A stretch of 64,000 nucleotides of DNA from Nakamurella lactea DSM 19367 (GCF_000426645.1 NZ_KE384551.1:177389-241388), one strand, 5' to 3'. Shown: positions 14,387 through 23,654, counted from the first letter of the stretch. Notes: generated by a model from the sequence alone, not told the origin. Numbers and translations: made by a program.

Positions 14387-16888
14387 ATGGCCGTGAGCGC
14401 CGGAACCGATGAACGCCACCTGCGTCCCAAAGACGTGCCCACCGAACCTTCGTCCCGGCGACCCGCCGCAATCGGCAGCCTCGCCCGGATGACGACCGCC
14501 ATCGGTTCCCGTTCGGTGGCTGCCCTGCGCGCGGTCCCCGGCCTGGTCCGCACCCTGCCGTTCACCACCGCCATGGTGCTGGCCATGCTGCTGGTGGGTG
14601 GCCTGATCCACGTCGTCATCGGCGGCAGCCCGGACGAACTGGGTGCGCGGATCGGGTACGGCCTGTCGGCCCTGCAGGACGGCCAGTTCTGGAAGTTCGG
14701 GGTCGGGGCCGTCGTGCTGCCGGACGCCACCATGTATCTGGTGATGTGTCCGCTGGTCGCCGTTGCGGTCGGCTACTACGAGCGGCAGGTCGGCGCCGCG
14801 CGGTCCGCCGTGGCACTGCTCGGTACCCATCTGATCGGCACGGTCGGAGTGGCGTTCGCGCTCGCCGGCGCCGGCCAGCTGAGCTGGCCGTGGGCACAAC
14901 TGGTCGCCGGACAGACGGATCTGGGAATGTCCGCCGGAACAATCGGCCTGCTGGGTGCCGCCACCTGCCTGATGAGCGCCCCGATCCGACGCCGGGTGCG
15001 TTGGGTGGTGTCGGCCTATCTGCTGGTGATGGTGCTGCGCTCCGGGCTGCTCTGGGATGCCGAACATCTGGTGGGCTGGACGGCCGGACTGCTCGCCGGA
15101 CCGGTGCTGGCCGGCCGCCGGTCGGCGGACGTCAGCGCCGGGAGGATCCCGCGGATCAAGCGGGTGCGGACCGCAATCGCCTGGGCGATGGTCGTTCTGG
15201 CCGTCTCCCGGCTGGTCACCGCGATCTATCCCGGCAACGGCGGCATCTTCGGCAACGGACTGACGGCCGACACCGGCCATCTGGGCGCGCTCGCTCCGGC
15301 GCTGATCTTCGTCGGCGTGGTACTGGTGGTGGCGAATGCACTGCGCCGCGGCCTACCGCTGGCCTGGTGGGCGGCGCTGGCCGTCGCCGCGCTGGCGGTG
15401 ACCAGGGCAGCCGTCGCCCACCCCGGGCACGCCTCGGCGGACCTGCTGCTCTGGGGGCTGCTGCTGGCGGCACTGGTTGCCACCCGCGGCTACTGGCCGT
15501 GGCGACTGCCGACCGGCGCCCTGCGCCGGGCACTACCAAGGCTGCTGATCGCAGTCGGCGTGTTCATCGCCGGATCGAGCATGGTGCTGTGGGTGCTGCG
15601 CAGCCAGCTGGCCGGCGCCGACGAAGGCGTCCGGGCGCATCAGGTGGTCGCCCGCGCACTGTTCCAGGACGGCGGGTTCGCCGCGCATACCCGTACCGCC
15701 CACACCATTCTGCTGCTCACCACGTGGGCCTGGGCGATCGCGCTGATCTTCCTACTGGTGCCGCTGCTCTACGCGGCGGACGTACCCGGCCGGCTGGACC
15801 GGGGTCGTCGGGACGGCCGGCTCCCGGCGCGCGACCGGATGATCGCGATGATCCGCCGCAACGGCGGCGGCAATCTGGGCTGGCAGCGCAGCTGGCCGGC
15901 CTTCCGCGGCTGGTTCTGCGCCGCCGGTGACGTCGCAGTCGGGTACCGGGTGGTGTCCGGGGTCGCCATCGCCATCGGTGACCCGGTCGGACCGCGGCAC
16001 CGGTGGAAGGCGGCGGCCGCCGAGTTCCAGCGGTTCTGCCTGCGCTCGGGCTGGACACCGGCCTGGTACTCGGTGACCGACAAGTTCCTGGCCGCCACCG
16101 GAAATGCCTGGCAGCACACCCAGATCGGTGAGGACGCGGTGATCGAACTGACCGAGCTGGCCTTCACCGGCAAGTCCTGGCAGGACGTGCGGACCGCGCG
16201 CAACCGCGCCGAGCGGGAGGGCATTCGCTTCCAGGTGGTCGATCAGGCCACCGCCGATCCGAATGTGCTGGCCGGCATCGACGAGGTGTCGCGGGCCTGG
16301 GCTGACGGAAAACCGTTGCCGGAGATGGGCTTCACCCTCGGCACGGTGGAACTGGCCCGGGACGGTGTGATGCGGACCCATGTCGCGGTCGGCGATGACG
16401 GGGTGGTGCACGGCGTCACCACCTGGATGCCGGTGCACGACGGCGGCCGGGTGGTGGGCTGGACGCTGGACGTGATGCGTCGTCGCACCGACGGGTTCCG
16501 CCCGGTGATGGAATTCCTGATCGCCGAGAGCGCCTTGGCCTTCCAACGCGAGGGCTATGACTTCGTCAGCCTGTCGGTGGCACCACTGGCCCGGCCGGTC
16601 GGCGATTCCGGTTCGGTGCCGATGGACCGGTTGGCCCGCGGGCTGGACCGGATGGGCGAGATGCTCGAGCCTGCCTACGGTTTCCGGTCGTTGCTCGCCT
16701 ACAAGACCAAGTTCCACCCGCGGTTCGAGCCGGTGCACCTGGCCTACGGGTTCCAGGCCGATCTGGCCGAGATCGCCGTCGCGATCGGCCGCGCCTACCT
16801 GCCGAACCTCTCGGCGGGCCAGGCGCTGGCGGTGGCCAAGGTGCTGCGGCCGGGCCGGCGGGAACCGCTGGCAGCGGCCGCTGCCTGA
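14387..16888 (+). CDS. Rhomboid-like membrane domain fused to DUF2156 aminoacyltransferase-like domain
   Basis: 833 residues. Residues about 60-240 form a rhomboid-like six-helix domain in which a GxSxG-type motif (GMSAG, Ser182) and a helix with His227 ([14 protein letters not shown]) are both retained, as in rhomboid serine proteases. Four or five more helices follow to about residue 470. The C-terminal ~330 residues are DUF2156, the MprF-type tandem GNAT domain ([40 protein letters not shown]). MprF enzymes transfer Lys or Ala from tRNA to phosphatidylglycerol, changing surface charge. Whether this protein transfers an amino acid, cleaves membrane proteins or does both is unknown. The start ATG has GGAGAAG upstream. 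Confidence 0.85.
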   Translation: MAVSAGTDERHLRPKDVPTEPSSRRPAAIGSLARMTTAIGSRSVAALRAVPGLVRTLPFTTAMVLAMLLVGGLIHVVIGGSPDELGARIGYGLSALQDGQFWKFGVGAVVLPDATMYLVMCPLVAVAVGYYERQVGAARSAVALLGTHLIGTVGVAFALAGAGQLSWPWAQLVAGQTDLGMSAGTIGLLGAATCLMSAPIRRRVRWVVSAYLLVMVLRSGLLWDAEHLVGWTAGLLAGPVLAGRRSADVSAGRIPRIKRVRTAIAWAMVVLAVSRLVTAIYPGNGGIFGNGLTADTGHLGALAPALIFVGVVLVVANALRRGLPLAWWAALAVAALAVTRAAVAHPGHASADLLLWGLLLAALVATRGYWPWRLPTGALRRALPRLLIAVGVFIAGSSMVLWVLRSQLAGADEGVRAHQVVARALFQDGGFAAHTRTAHTILLLTTWAWAIALIFLLVPLLYAADVPGRLDRGRRDGRLPARDRMIAMIRRNGGGNLGWQRSWPAFRGWFCAAGDVAVGYRVVSGVAIAIGDPVGPRHRWKAAAAEFQRFCLRSGWTPAWYSVTDKFLAATGNAWQHTQIGEDAVIELTELAFTGKSWQDVRTARNRAEREGIRFQVVDQATADPNVLAGIDEVSRAWADGKPLPEMGFTLGTVELARDGVMRTHVAVGDDGVVHGVTTWMPVHDGGRVVGWTLDVMRRRTDGFRPVMEFLIAESALAFQREGYDFVSLSVAPLARPVGDSGSVPMDRLARGLDRMGEMLEPAYGFRSLLAYKTKFHPRFEPVHLAYGFQADLAEIAVAIGRAYLPNLSAGQALAVAKVLRPGRREPLAAAAA

Positions 16889-16958
16889 GCCGTCCCCCGG
16901 GTTCGCAGGTCAAGCGGTCGTGATGACCGGACAAGTCGGGCGGATAACCACAGTACGA

Positions 16959-16972
16959 CCCGCGAAGGCGGG
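16959..16972. terminator. Short hairpin between convergent genes
   Basis: CCCGC and GCGGG form a five-base stem with loop GAAG in the 89-base gap between the DUF2156 gene and the convergent ppx gene. A GAAG-type loop makes the stem stable. Plausible but modest. Confidence 0.4.
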
Positions 16973-16977
16973 CGGGT

Positions 16978-17955
16978 TCAGCCGAGCTGCGGCACCAGCG
17001 AGAGCGCCAGCCCGTCCAGGATGTCGTGCTGCGACACGGTGATGCTGTCGATGCCGATCCGCTCGGCGAGCTGTTCGGTGATGGTGCGCAGGATCAGCGC
17101 GCCGCCACCGATCACATCCACCCGGCCGGCCGGCACGTAGCGCAGGGCCGCCCGATGCGCCCGGTTGGCGCCGAGCAGAAGCTTTGTCGCCCGGTCGATC
17201 TCGGCAATCGGGACGGTCGCCAGGTGCAGCGCGGCCGGGTCGAGGTCGACATGCCGGAGCGCGGCGGCCGCCACCGTCAACGCCGTGCCGGCCACCGCCA
17301 CCACCTGCCGGACACCGCGCAGCGGCAGCCGGTCGAGGGCCGGCCCGGTCAGCCGGCTCACCCACCCGGTCGCCTCGGCGAGCTGCGGCGCCGACGGCGG
17401 ATCGCCGCGCAGGATGCGCTCGGTGATCCGTACCGCGCCGACATCGATGCTCACCGACGCATCCGGCGCCGCCCCATCGGCGCCGGCCGGCCGGCCGACC
17501 ACCAACTCGGTCGATCCCCCACCGATGTCCACCACCAACACCTTGCCGCCCAACGGGTCCAGCTCGCGGGTGGTGCCGACGAAACCGATCTCCGCTTCCT
17601 GACTGCCGGTCAGCACCTCCGGCTCGCGGTGAATGGTCGAGCGGACCACCTCGACGAACTCGGCGGCGTTGCCGGCATCCCTGGCCGCCGAGGTGGCTGC
17701 CATCCTGATGTCCAGTACCCCGGCGGCCCGGATCAACGCCGCGTAGTCGGCCAGCGCCCGCCAGGCCCGGTCGATCGCCTGCGATGCCAGCATTCCGGTC
17801 CCGTCGACCCCCTCACCCAGGCGGACAAGGCGCTCCTCCCGGTGCACGTCGACCAGCCGCGGCCGGCCGCCGTCGGAGATCACATCGGCGATCAGCAGCC
17901 GGATGGCGTTGGTACCGCAGTCGATCGCGGCCACCCGCAACGGCGGGCCGGTCAT
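16978..17955 (-). CDS. ppx: Exopolyphosphatase / guanosine pentaphosphatase (Ppx/GppA family)
   Basis: A 325-residue ASKHA-fold phosphatase. The phosphate loop AIDCGTNAIRLLIAD opens the protein, and the second nucleotide-binding motif VVDIGGGSTELVVG and conserved TSAARDAGNA are present. It hydrolyses terminal phosphate from polyphosphate or (p)ppGpp-type nucleotides. The length matches the short actinobacterial Ppx1-like proteins rather than the 500-residue E. coli type. The ATG overlaps the stop of the upstream FCD regulator (TGATG), giving coupled translation. In mycobacteria the orthologue follows eno, the FtsB-like gene and DUF501; here those lie 15 kb away. Confidence 0.92.
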   Translation of the reverse strand: MTGPPLRVAAIDCGTNAIRLLIADVISDGGRPRLVDVHREERLVRLGEGVDGTGMLASQAIDRAWRALADYAALIRAAGVLDIRMAATSAARDAGNAAEFVEVVRSTIHREPEVLTGSQEAEIGFVGTTRELDPLGGKVLVVDIGGGSTELVVGRPAGADGAAPDASVSIDVGAVRITERILRGDPPSAPQLAEATGWVSRLTGPALDRLPLRGVRQVVAVAGTALTVAAAALRHVDLDPAALHLATVPIAEIDRATKLLLGANRAHRAALRYVPAGRVDVIGGGALILRTITEQLAERIGIDSITVSQHDILDGLALSLVPQLG

Positions 17956-18644
17956 CAGCCGACCCCGGTGTCGGCATAGAACCCGTTGATGTGCGCGGTC
18001 ACCGCGCGCCCGGCGGCCGGCCCGTCGCCGTCGACGACGGCGGCCAGCACCTGGGCATGCTCGGCGCGCAGCCGCTCGGCCATCGCCGGCCAGTCGGTCA
18101 GTGCGGACACCGCCTCGGTGACGTAGGCCTGGATGCCGTGCCGCATGGCCTGCATGATCGCGGTGATCACCCCGTTGCCTGCCGCCTCGGCCAGCGCCAC
18201 GTGGAACTGGGTGTCGAGCTCCAGGAATTGCTCGGCCGTCAGCCCAGGGTTCTCCATGGCCCGCAACAATTCCGTCGCTCCCGCCAGCTGCTCGGCGCCG
18301 GCGTTCCCGGCGGCGGCCTGCACCGCCCACGACTCGATCAGCACCCGGGTGCCGACCAGGTCGGCGACCGGCAGGTGACGGCTGGCCAGGTGCCAGCGCA
18401 GCGCGGATCCGATCGGCGCCGCGGGATCGGCGATGACCACCGCACCGGCGCCCGGACCCGATCCGACGTTGGTCCGGATCACCCCCATCGCCTCCAGCAC
18501 CTTGATCGCCTCCCGGACGCTGGCCCGGGACACGCCGTAACGCAGCGCCAACTCGCGTTCGGGCGGCAGCCGTCCCCCGACGTCGATCCGGCCGGTGAGC
18601 AGGTCCTGCTCGATCCTGGCCAGCACTTCCTGGTAGGCGCGCAC
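17955..18644 (-). CDS. FadR/FCD-type GntR regulator, probably LldR-like
   Basis: 229 residues. The N-terminal winged helix (about 1-70) reads GGRLPPERELALRYGVSRASVREAIKVLEAMGVI, a textbook GntR domain. The C-terminal FCD domain carries the metal-binding Asp/His pattern (ELDTQFHVALAEAAGN and a later AEH). Regulators of this subfamily sense small carboxylates. A 17-base palindrome matching the FadR/LldR consensus lies in front of the lut operon less than 1 kb away, so this is probably the lactate-responsive repressor (inference). GTG start. The gene ends one base into ppx, an unusual partner. Confidence 0.88.
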   Translation of the reverse strand: MRAYQEVLARIEQDLLTGRIDVGGRLPPERELALRYGVSRASVREAIKVLEAMGVIRTNVGSGPGAGAVVIADPAAPIGSALRWHLASRHLPVADLVGTRVLIESWAVQAAAGNAGAEQLAGATELLRAMENPGLTAEQFLELDTQFHVALAEAAGNGVITAIMQAMRHGIQAYVTEAVSALTDWPAMAERLRAEHAQVLAAVVDGDGPAAGRAVTAHINGFYADTGVG

Positions 18645-18726
18645 ACCTGAAGTCTAGGGAAGCGCCCCGGTGCAACCCCGCGGCGAACCTCTGCCTCGAC
18701 CCGGCCACGTGAGTACCGTTGCCGCT

Positions 18727-19398
18727 ATGGACCTACTCGCCGAGGACATGCTGCTGCTCCTGTTGGAGGAGAGGTCCGGCCGGCCGCTGGTCGATGCCAC
18801 CCAGTTGAACGCTGCACTGGCCGGCGCCCTGGTCCTGGAATTGGCGATGGCCGGTGCGATCGTCCCCGACGGGCCGGCCCGCTCCGGGGGCCCGAAGATC
18901 AGTGCGGTGGGTGGGCGCCCCACCGATCCGACGCTGGCGGTGGCCTGGGACGCCTGCGCCGACCGGCCGCGCCGGGCCGGTGAGGTGATCAAGAAGATCG
19001 CCGGCAAGGTGCGCCAGCCGCTGCTCGAACGGATCGCCGACAAGGGCTGGGTGTCCAAGGAGCAGACCAAGGTGCTCGGCGTGTTCACCAGGACCAGCTG
19101 GCCGGAGATCGACGGTCGGCATGAGGCCGATCTGCGCAACCGGCTGCAGTTCGCCCTGCTGCAGAACGCCCGGCCCGATTCGCCGCACACCGCGGCGCTG
19201 ATCTCCCTGCTGGCGGCCTGCCAGGCGCTGCCGAAGCTCTTCCCCGACGCGGACAAGAAGAGCCTGAAGGCGCGCGCCGCCGAACTGAGCGAGGGCGAGT
19301 GGGCCGGCGCCGCGGTCAAGAAGGCGATCGCCGATGTCCAGGCGGCGGTGATGGTCGCGGTGATGGTGCCGACCATCGTCACCTCCAGCGGCACCTGA
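18727..19398 (+). CDS. GPP34 (GOLPH3-like) family protein
   Basis: A 223-residue helical protein opening MDLLAEDMLLLLLEERSGRP, the hallmark of bacterial GPP34 proteins. The conserved block GALVLELAMAGAI and the WPEIDGRHEADLRNRL stretch also match. Eukaryotic GOLPH3 binds phosphatidylinositol 4-phosphate; in actinobacteria the role is unknown, perhaps at membranes. The start ATG is the first in frame that gives the family N-terminus. It lies between the FCD regulator and the lut operon without evident functional link. Confidence 0.85.
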   Translation: MDLLAEDMLLLLLEERSGRPLVDATQLNAALAGALVLELAMAGAIVPDGPARSGGPKISAVGGRPTDPTLAVAWDACADRPRRAGEVIKKIAGKVRQPLLERIADKGWVSKEQTKVLGVFTRTSWPEIDGRHEADLRNRLQFALLQNARPDSPHTAALISLLAACQALPKLFPDADKKSLKARAAELSEGEWAGAAVKKAIADVQAAVMVAVMVPTIVTSSGT

Positions 19399-19407
19399 GG
19401 TGCGTTA

Positions 19408-19424
19408 GTGTGGTCAGACCACAC
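19408..19424. promoter_or_regulatory. FadR/LldR-type operator in front of lutA
   Basis: GTGTGGTCAGACCACAC is a perfect inverted repeat with 8-base arms and one central base. Its core TGGTCAGACCA fits the TNGTNNNACNA consensus of FCD-type GntR regulators such as LldR. It ends 21 bases before the lutA ATG, so binding would block transcription initiation. The likely ligand-controlled binder is the FCD regulator encoded nearby. Confidence 0.85.
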
Positions 19425-19445
19425 GATGTCTAGCCGAGGAGTGCC

Positions 19446-20228
19446 ATGCGGATCGCGCTGATGGCCACCTGCCTGGCCGACGCGATGTTCCCGAACGTCG
19501 CCAAGGCCACCGTCGCGTTGCTGGAGCGGCTCGGGCACGAGGTGGTATTCCCGGCCGGGCAGACCTGCTGCGGCCAGATGCACGTCAACACCGGGTATCT
19601 GGACGAGGCACTGCCGATCGTTCGCAACTACGTCGAGGTGTTCTCCGCCGAACAGTGGGACGTCGCCGTCGCGCCGTCCGGCTCGTGCGTGGGCTCGGTG
19701 CGACACCAACACGCGATGGTGGCCAACCGCGGGGGTGACGCCGCCCTCGCGCAGCGGGCCACCGAGCTGGCCGGTCGCACTTACGAACTCAGCGAGTTGC
19801 TGGTCGACGTACTCGGGCTGACGGACGTCGGCGCATACTTCCCGCACCGGGTCACCTATCACCCGACCTGTCACTCGCTGCGCATGCTGCGGGTCGGCGA
19901 GAAGCCACTGCAGTTGCTGCGCGCGGTACAGGGCATCGACCTGGTCGACCTGCCGGATGCTGACGTCTGCTGCGGCTTCGGCGGCACCTTCGCGCTGAAG
20001 AATCCGGACGTGTCGACCGCGATGCTGGCCGACAAGATGGCCAACGTGCAGGCCACCAAGGCCGAGGTGTGCAGCGCCGGCGACTCGTCGTGTCTGATGC
20101 ACATCGGCGGGGGCCTCAGCCGGTTGCGGACCGGCGTCCGCACCGTGCACCTGGCCGAGATCCTGGCCTCCACCAAGGATTCCCCGGTCGCGGTGGAGTT
20201 CGTCGATGCGATCGGAGACTCCCGGTGA
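19446..20228 (+). CDS. lutA: L-lactate oxidation subunit LutA (Cys-rich Fe-S protein)
   Basis: 260 residues with two cysteine-rich CCG domains (DUF3839-type, also in heterodisulfide reductase and GlpC). TCCGQMHVNTG lies near residue 40 and CCGFGGTF near residue 178, with further Cys in YHPTCHSLR and SGSCVG. LutA, LutB and LutC together oxidise L-lactate to pyruvate, a cytochrome-independent route first described in Bacillus. The start ATG has GAGGAG at ideal distance. It is first gene after the palindromic operator; the stop overlaps the next gene's GTG by four bases (GTGA), giving tight coupling. Confidence 0.92.
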   Translation: MRIALMATCLADAMFPNVAKATVALLERLGHEVVFPAGQTCCGQMHVNTGYLDEALPIVRNYVEVFSAEQWDVAVAPSGSCVGSVRHQHAMVANRGGDAALAQRATELAGRTYELSELLVDVLGLTDVGAYFPHRVTYHPTCHSLRMLRVGEKPLQLLRAVQGIDLVDLPDADVCCGFGGTFALKNPDVSTAMLADKMANVQATKAEVCSAGDSSCLMHIGGGLSRLRTGVRTVHLAEILASTKDSPVAVEFVDAIGDSR

Positions 20229-22498
20229 CCACCTTCCTCGGCATCCCCCGGCGGGCCGCGCCTGACGAATCCCCGTTACGCGGTACCGAGTCGTTCCCGC
20301 AGGCCGCCAAACACGAGGTGGCCAACACCCAGCTACGCCGCAACCTCGGCAACGCCACCGCCACCATCAGGGCCAAGCGGGCTGCCGTGGTCGGCGAGCT
20401 GCCCGACTGGGAGGCGTTGCGGGACGCCGGATCCGCCGTCAAACAGCAGGTGATGAAGGATCTGCCCGCGCTGCTGGAGCAGCTGGAGGCGGCGGTCACC
20501 GCCCGCGGCGGCGTTGTGCACTGGGCGACCGACGCCGAGGAGGCGAACCGGATCGTCACCGAACTCGTCAAGGCCAAGGGGGCCGACGAGGTGGTCAAGG
20601 TGAAATCCATGGCCACCCAGGAGATCGGGCTCAACGAGTACCTCGAGGAACAGGGCATCGCTGCCTTCGAGACCGACCTGGCCGAACTGATCGTCCAACT
20701 CGGCCACGACAAGCCATCGCACATCCTGGTGCCGGCCATCCACCGCAACCGCAGCGAGATCCGGGAGATCTTCCTGCGCGAGATGCCCGATGCCCCAGCG
20801 GATCTCACCGACGAGCCGCGCCGGCTGGCGATGGCCGCCCGCGAGCACCTGCGGAAGAAGTTCCTTTCCGCCAAGGTGGCCATTTCCGGGGCGAACTTCG
20901 CCATCGCCGACACCGGAACGCTGGCCGTCGTCGAATCCGAGGGCAACGGGCGGATGTGCTTGACCCTGCCGGAAACGCTGATCACCGTGATGGGCATCGA
21001 GAAGCTGCTGCCGACCTTCTCCGATCTGGAGGTGTTCCTGCAGCTGCTCCCCCGCTCGTCCACCGGCGAGCGGATGAATCCCTACACGTCGCTGTGGACG
21101 GGCGTCAGCCCCGGCGACGGACCACAGGAGTTCCATCTCGTACTGCTGGACAACGGTCGCACCAACGCCCTGGCCGACGAGGTCGGACGCGCTGCGCTGC
21201 ACTGCATCCGCTGCTCGGCCTGCCTGAACGTCTGCCCGGTGTACGAACGGGCCGGCGGGCACGCCTACGGCTCGGTGTACCCCGGTCCGATCGGCGCCAT
21301 CCTCACCCCGCAGCTCACCGGGATCAGCGGCCACGACGACCCCAGCGCGTCGCTGCCGTTCGCCTCGTCGCTCTGCGGCGCCTGCTTCGACGCCTGCCCG
21401 GTCAAGATCGACATCCCGACCATCCTGGTCGAACTCCGCGGCCGTGCCGTCGACGCCGATCGCGACCGGAAGATCCCCGGCGGCTGGGACGCCGCAATGA
21501 AGACCGCATCCTGGGTGATGAGCAGCGAGAAGCGTTTCGCCACAGCGGAGAAGGGCCTCAAGGTCGGTCGGTTGCTGGCCGGCAAGAAGGGCAGGATCAG
21601 CTCGCTGCCCTGGCCGCTCAGCGCCTGGACCGGCTCCCGCGACCTGCCCGATCCGCCGAAGCAGACGTTCCGCGATTGGTGGGCCTCCGAACACCAGGCG
21701 CCACCGCCCCCTCGTTCGCAGGAACAGCAAAGTGAAGACACGAAGCCGGAGACGAAGCAGCCACCCTCGTCCGCCGGCACAGCGACGCGAGGACACCGAA
21801 ACGGCGACGAAGGGGCCGGATCTGTGCCCGCAGCCGAGCGCGGCCGGCGAACCGGACGACACAGCACCCGCGACGTCATCCTCGACCGGATCCTGTCGGC
21901 CATCGCCGATGCTCCGACTCCCGAGCCGGTTCCGCGGGAGTACCGGACGTCCGGCACCATGGCACCGGGTTCGACCGAGGCGATCGAGCTGCTGGTGGAC
22001 CGCCTCGAGGACTATAAGGCAGGCGTCCGGGTGATCGCCGAGAACGAATTGGCCGACGCGGTGTCCCGGGCACTGGATCCGGTGCGCTCGTTGGTGATCG
22101 GTCCCGGGCTGGAGCAGCGGGTGGTCGACGCCGCGCGCGGCAACGGCCGCGCGGTGACGGTCGACGGTGAGCCGAACACGTTGTCGTCAGCGGAGTTGGA
22201 CGGCATCGACGCGGTGGTCACCCAGGCGAGGGTGGCGATCGCGGTGACCGGCACCATCATCCTGGACGCCGGACCCGGCCAGGGCCGGCGGGCGATCAGC
22301 CTGGTGCCGGACCGGCACCTGGTGGTGCTGTGGGCCGACCAGATCGTCGAGTCGGTGCCCGAGGGCATCGCCCGGCTGACGCCGACCGCTCCGCTGACGA
22401 TGATCTCCGGCCCGTCGGCCACCAGCGATATCGAATTGTCCCGGGTCGAGGGTGTGCACGGACCGCGCACCCTGGACGTGCTGATCATCCGGCCGTAG
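20225..22498 (+). CDS. lutB-lutC: Fused LutB-LutC lactate-oxidation protein
   Basis: 757 residues in one uninterrupted frame. Residues 1-490 are LutB: an LUD domain (NTQLRRNLGNAT, VAISGANFAIADTGTLAVVESEGNGR) and two 4Fe-4S ferredoxin clusters near 325-340 (HCIRCSACLNVCPVYERAGG) and 381-392 (CGACFDACPVKIDI). A disordered, charged Pro/Gln/Glu linker covers about 492-548. Residues about 550-757 are LutC (LUD domain, ending SRVEGVHGPRTLDVLIIRP). In most organisms these are separate genes; here the fusion fixes subunit stoichiometry. Codon 18 is TTA, very rare in this window. GTG start overlapping the lutA stop. Confidence 0.92.
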   Translation: MTTFLGIPRRAAPDESPLRGTESFPQAAKHEVANTQLRRNLGNATATIRAKRAAVVGELPDWEALRDAGSAVKQQVMKDLPALLEQLEAAVTARGGVVHWATDAEEANRIVTELVKAKGADEVVKVKSMATQEIGLNEYLEEQGIAAFETDLAELIVQLGHDKPSHILVPAIHRNRSEIREIFLREMPDAPADLTDEPRRLAMAAREHLRKKFLSAKVAISGANFAIADTGTLAVVESEGNGRMCLTLPETLITVMGIEKLLPTFSDLEVFLQLLPRSSTGERMNPYTSLWTGVSPGDGPQEFHLVLLDNGRTNALADEVGRAALHCIRCSACLNVCPVYERAGGHAYGSVYPGPIGAILTPQLTGISGHDDPSASLPFASSLCGACFDACPVKIDIPTILVELRGRAVDADRDRKIPGGWDAAMKTASWVMSSEKRFATAEKGLKVGRLLAGKKGRISSLPWPLSAWTGSRDLPDPPKQTFRDWWASEHQAPPPPRSQEQQSEDTKPETKQPPSSAGTATRGHRNGDEGAGSVPAAERGRRTGRHSTRDVILDRILSAIADAPTPEPVPREYRTSGTMAPGSTEAIELLVDRLEDYKAGVRVIAENELADAVSRALDPVRSLVIGPGLEQRVVDAARGNGRAVTVDGEPNTLSSAELDGIDAVVTQARVAIAVTGTIILDAGPGQGRRAISLVPDRHLVVLWADQIVESVPEGIARLTPTAPLTMISGPSATSDIELSRVEGVHGPRTLDVLIIRP

Positions 22499-22581
22499 CG
22501 GGTTGTCCCGCGCCACGCGCGGCAGGGTCGGCCCGCTCGGAGCCGGCGCCGGGCGGTCGACCGACGACTCACCGACAGCCG

Positions 22582-22610
22582 TTGACGGCAGCTGCGGCGG
22601 TGGATACGGT
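22582..22610 (+). promoter_or_regulatory. Sigma-70-type promoter for the MDR dehydrogenase gene
   Basis: TTGACG (22582-22587) and TACGGT (22605-22610) are separated by exactly 17 bases, about 34 bases before the GTG start, which is preceded by TAGGAG. This is the cleanest -35/-10 pair I see in the window. Confidence 0.65.
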
Positions 22611-22643
22611 TCCTAAAACGTCATTCCATTTCTAGGAGCCGAT

Positions 22644-23633
22644 GTGCCCGCCTTCCGCCTCACCGGTCCACGAGCAACCGAGCTGGTCGAACAACCCGTT
22701 CCCCCGATCGGCGCCGGCCAGTTGCTGGTCAGGGCGAGGTACACCGCGGTGAGCGCAGGAACCGAGGTCCGGATGTACCGGGGCGAGGAGCACGTCCCGC
22801 AGAATCCGCAGGAGTATCCGATGGCCAGCGGCTACAGCATGGTCGGCACTGTTGAGCAGGTCGGCCGGGACGTCGTCGGATTCGATCCCGGCGATCGCGT
22901 GTTCGTCCTCGAACCGCACCAGTCCTGGGCCGTGGTCGATGCGGGTAACGCCTTCCGGCTACCGACCGGGGCCGACGACCAACGGTTCGCCTACGCATTG
23001 GTGGCCGAGATAGCCCTGCATGCGCTGCGGCGCTGCAGCCCGACGTTCGGCGAGAGCGCCGCGGTCTTCGGGCAGGGCGTGGTCGGACTGGCCGGCATCG
23101 CGGTGGCTCGCGCCTGGGGGTTGCGGACGATCGCGCTGGACCTCGCTGCAGACCGGCTCGAGCTGTCCACCAGGATCGGTGCAGACCTGGCCGTCCTGGC
23201 CGACTCCGCTGACGTCGCTGCCGCGGTGAACGATTTCGCCGGGCCGGCCGGTGTCGACCTCGCGCTGGAGAGCGCGTCATCCTGGCAGGCGGTCCGGCAG
23301 GCCTACCAACTCCTGCGACGCGGCGGCCGGCTGTGCGTGGTGTCCCGACACACGTCGGTTGCCGGTATCAACCTGTTGGAGGGTGACCTGATGACCAAGG
23401 AGATCACCCTCACCTCCGGGTACGCCCATCCGGTGACCGACGTGCCGCTGGACCTGGCTCGATGGACCCGACCCCGCAATCTCGCCCTGATCATCGACCG
23501 GATCGCCGCCGGCCGACTGTCCCTCGATGAGATGGTCACCCACCGGATCCGGCCGGATCAACTGCCCGACATCTACGCCAGGCTCGACCGTGGCGATACC
23601 TCGATCTCCGGCGTCATCGTCGATTGGACCTGA
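22644..23633 (+). CDS. Medium-chain dehydrogenase/reductase superfamily protein
   Basis: 329 residues. An N-terminal GroES-like domain (TELVEQPVPPIGAGQLLVRARYTAVSAGTEVRMYRG) is followed by a Rossmann domain with AVFGQGVVGLAGIAVARAWG at about residue 140. The catalytic zinc ligands Cys and His of alcohol dehydrogenases are not at the usual positions (SAGTEV replaces C-G-[ST]-D), and the structural zinc lobe is absent. It is therefore probably a zinc-independent reductase of the type found with bacteriochlorophyllide or sugar-alcohol metabolism; the substrate is unknown. GTG start with RBS TAGGAG and a good promoter. Single gene. Confidence 0.78.
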   Translation: MPAFRLTGPRATELVEQPVPPIGAGQLLVRARYTAVSAGTEVRMYRGEEHVPQNPQEYPMASGYSMVGTVEQVGRDVVGFDPGDRVFVLEPHQSWAVVDAGNAFRLPTGADDQRFAYALVAEIALHALRRCSPTFGESAAVFGQGVVGLAGIAVARAWGLRTIALDLAADRLELSTRIGADLAVLADSADVAAAVNDFAGPAGVDLALESASSWQAVRQAYQLLRRGGRLCVVSRHTSVAGINLLEGDLMTKEITLTSGYAHPVTDVPLDLARWTRPRNLALIIDRIAAGRLSLDEMVTHRIRPDQLPDIYARLDRGDTSISGVIVDWT

Positions 23634-23654
23634 CCGGCCGGGTCGGGCCGGAGG

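Noticed and set aside
20069-20224. Extended upstream start for the lutB-lutC gene
   Set aside because: The frame is open inside lutA, but the upstream residues do not resemble LutB; the GTG overlapping the lutA stop gives the proper N-terminus.
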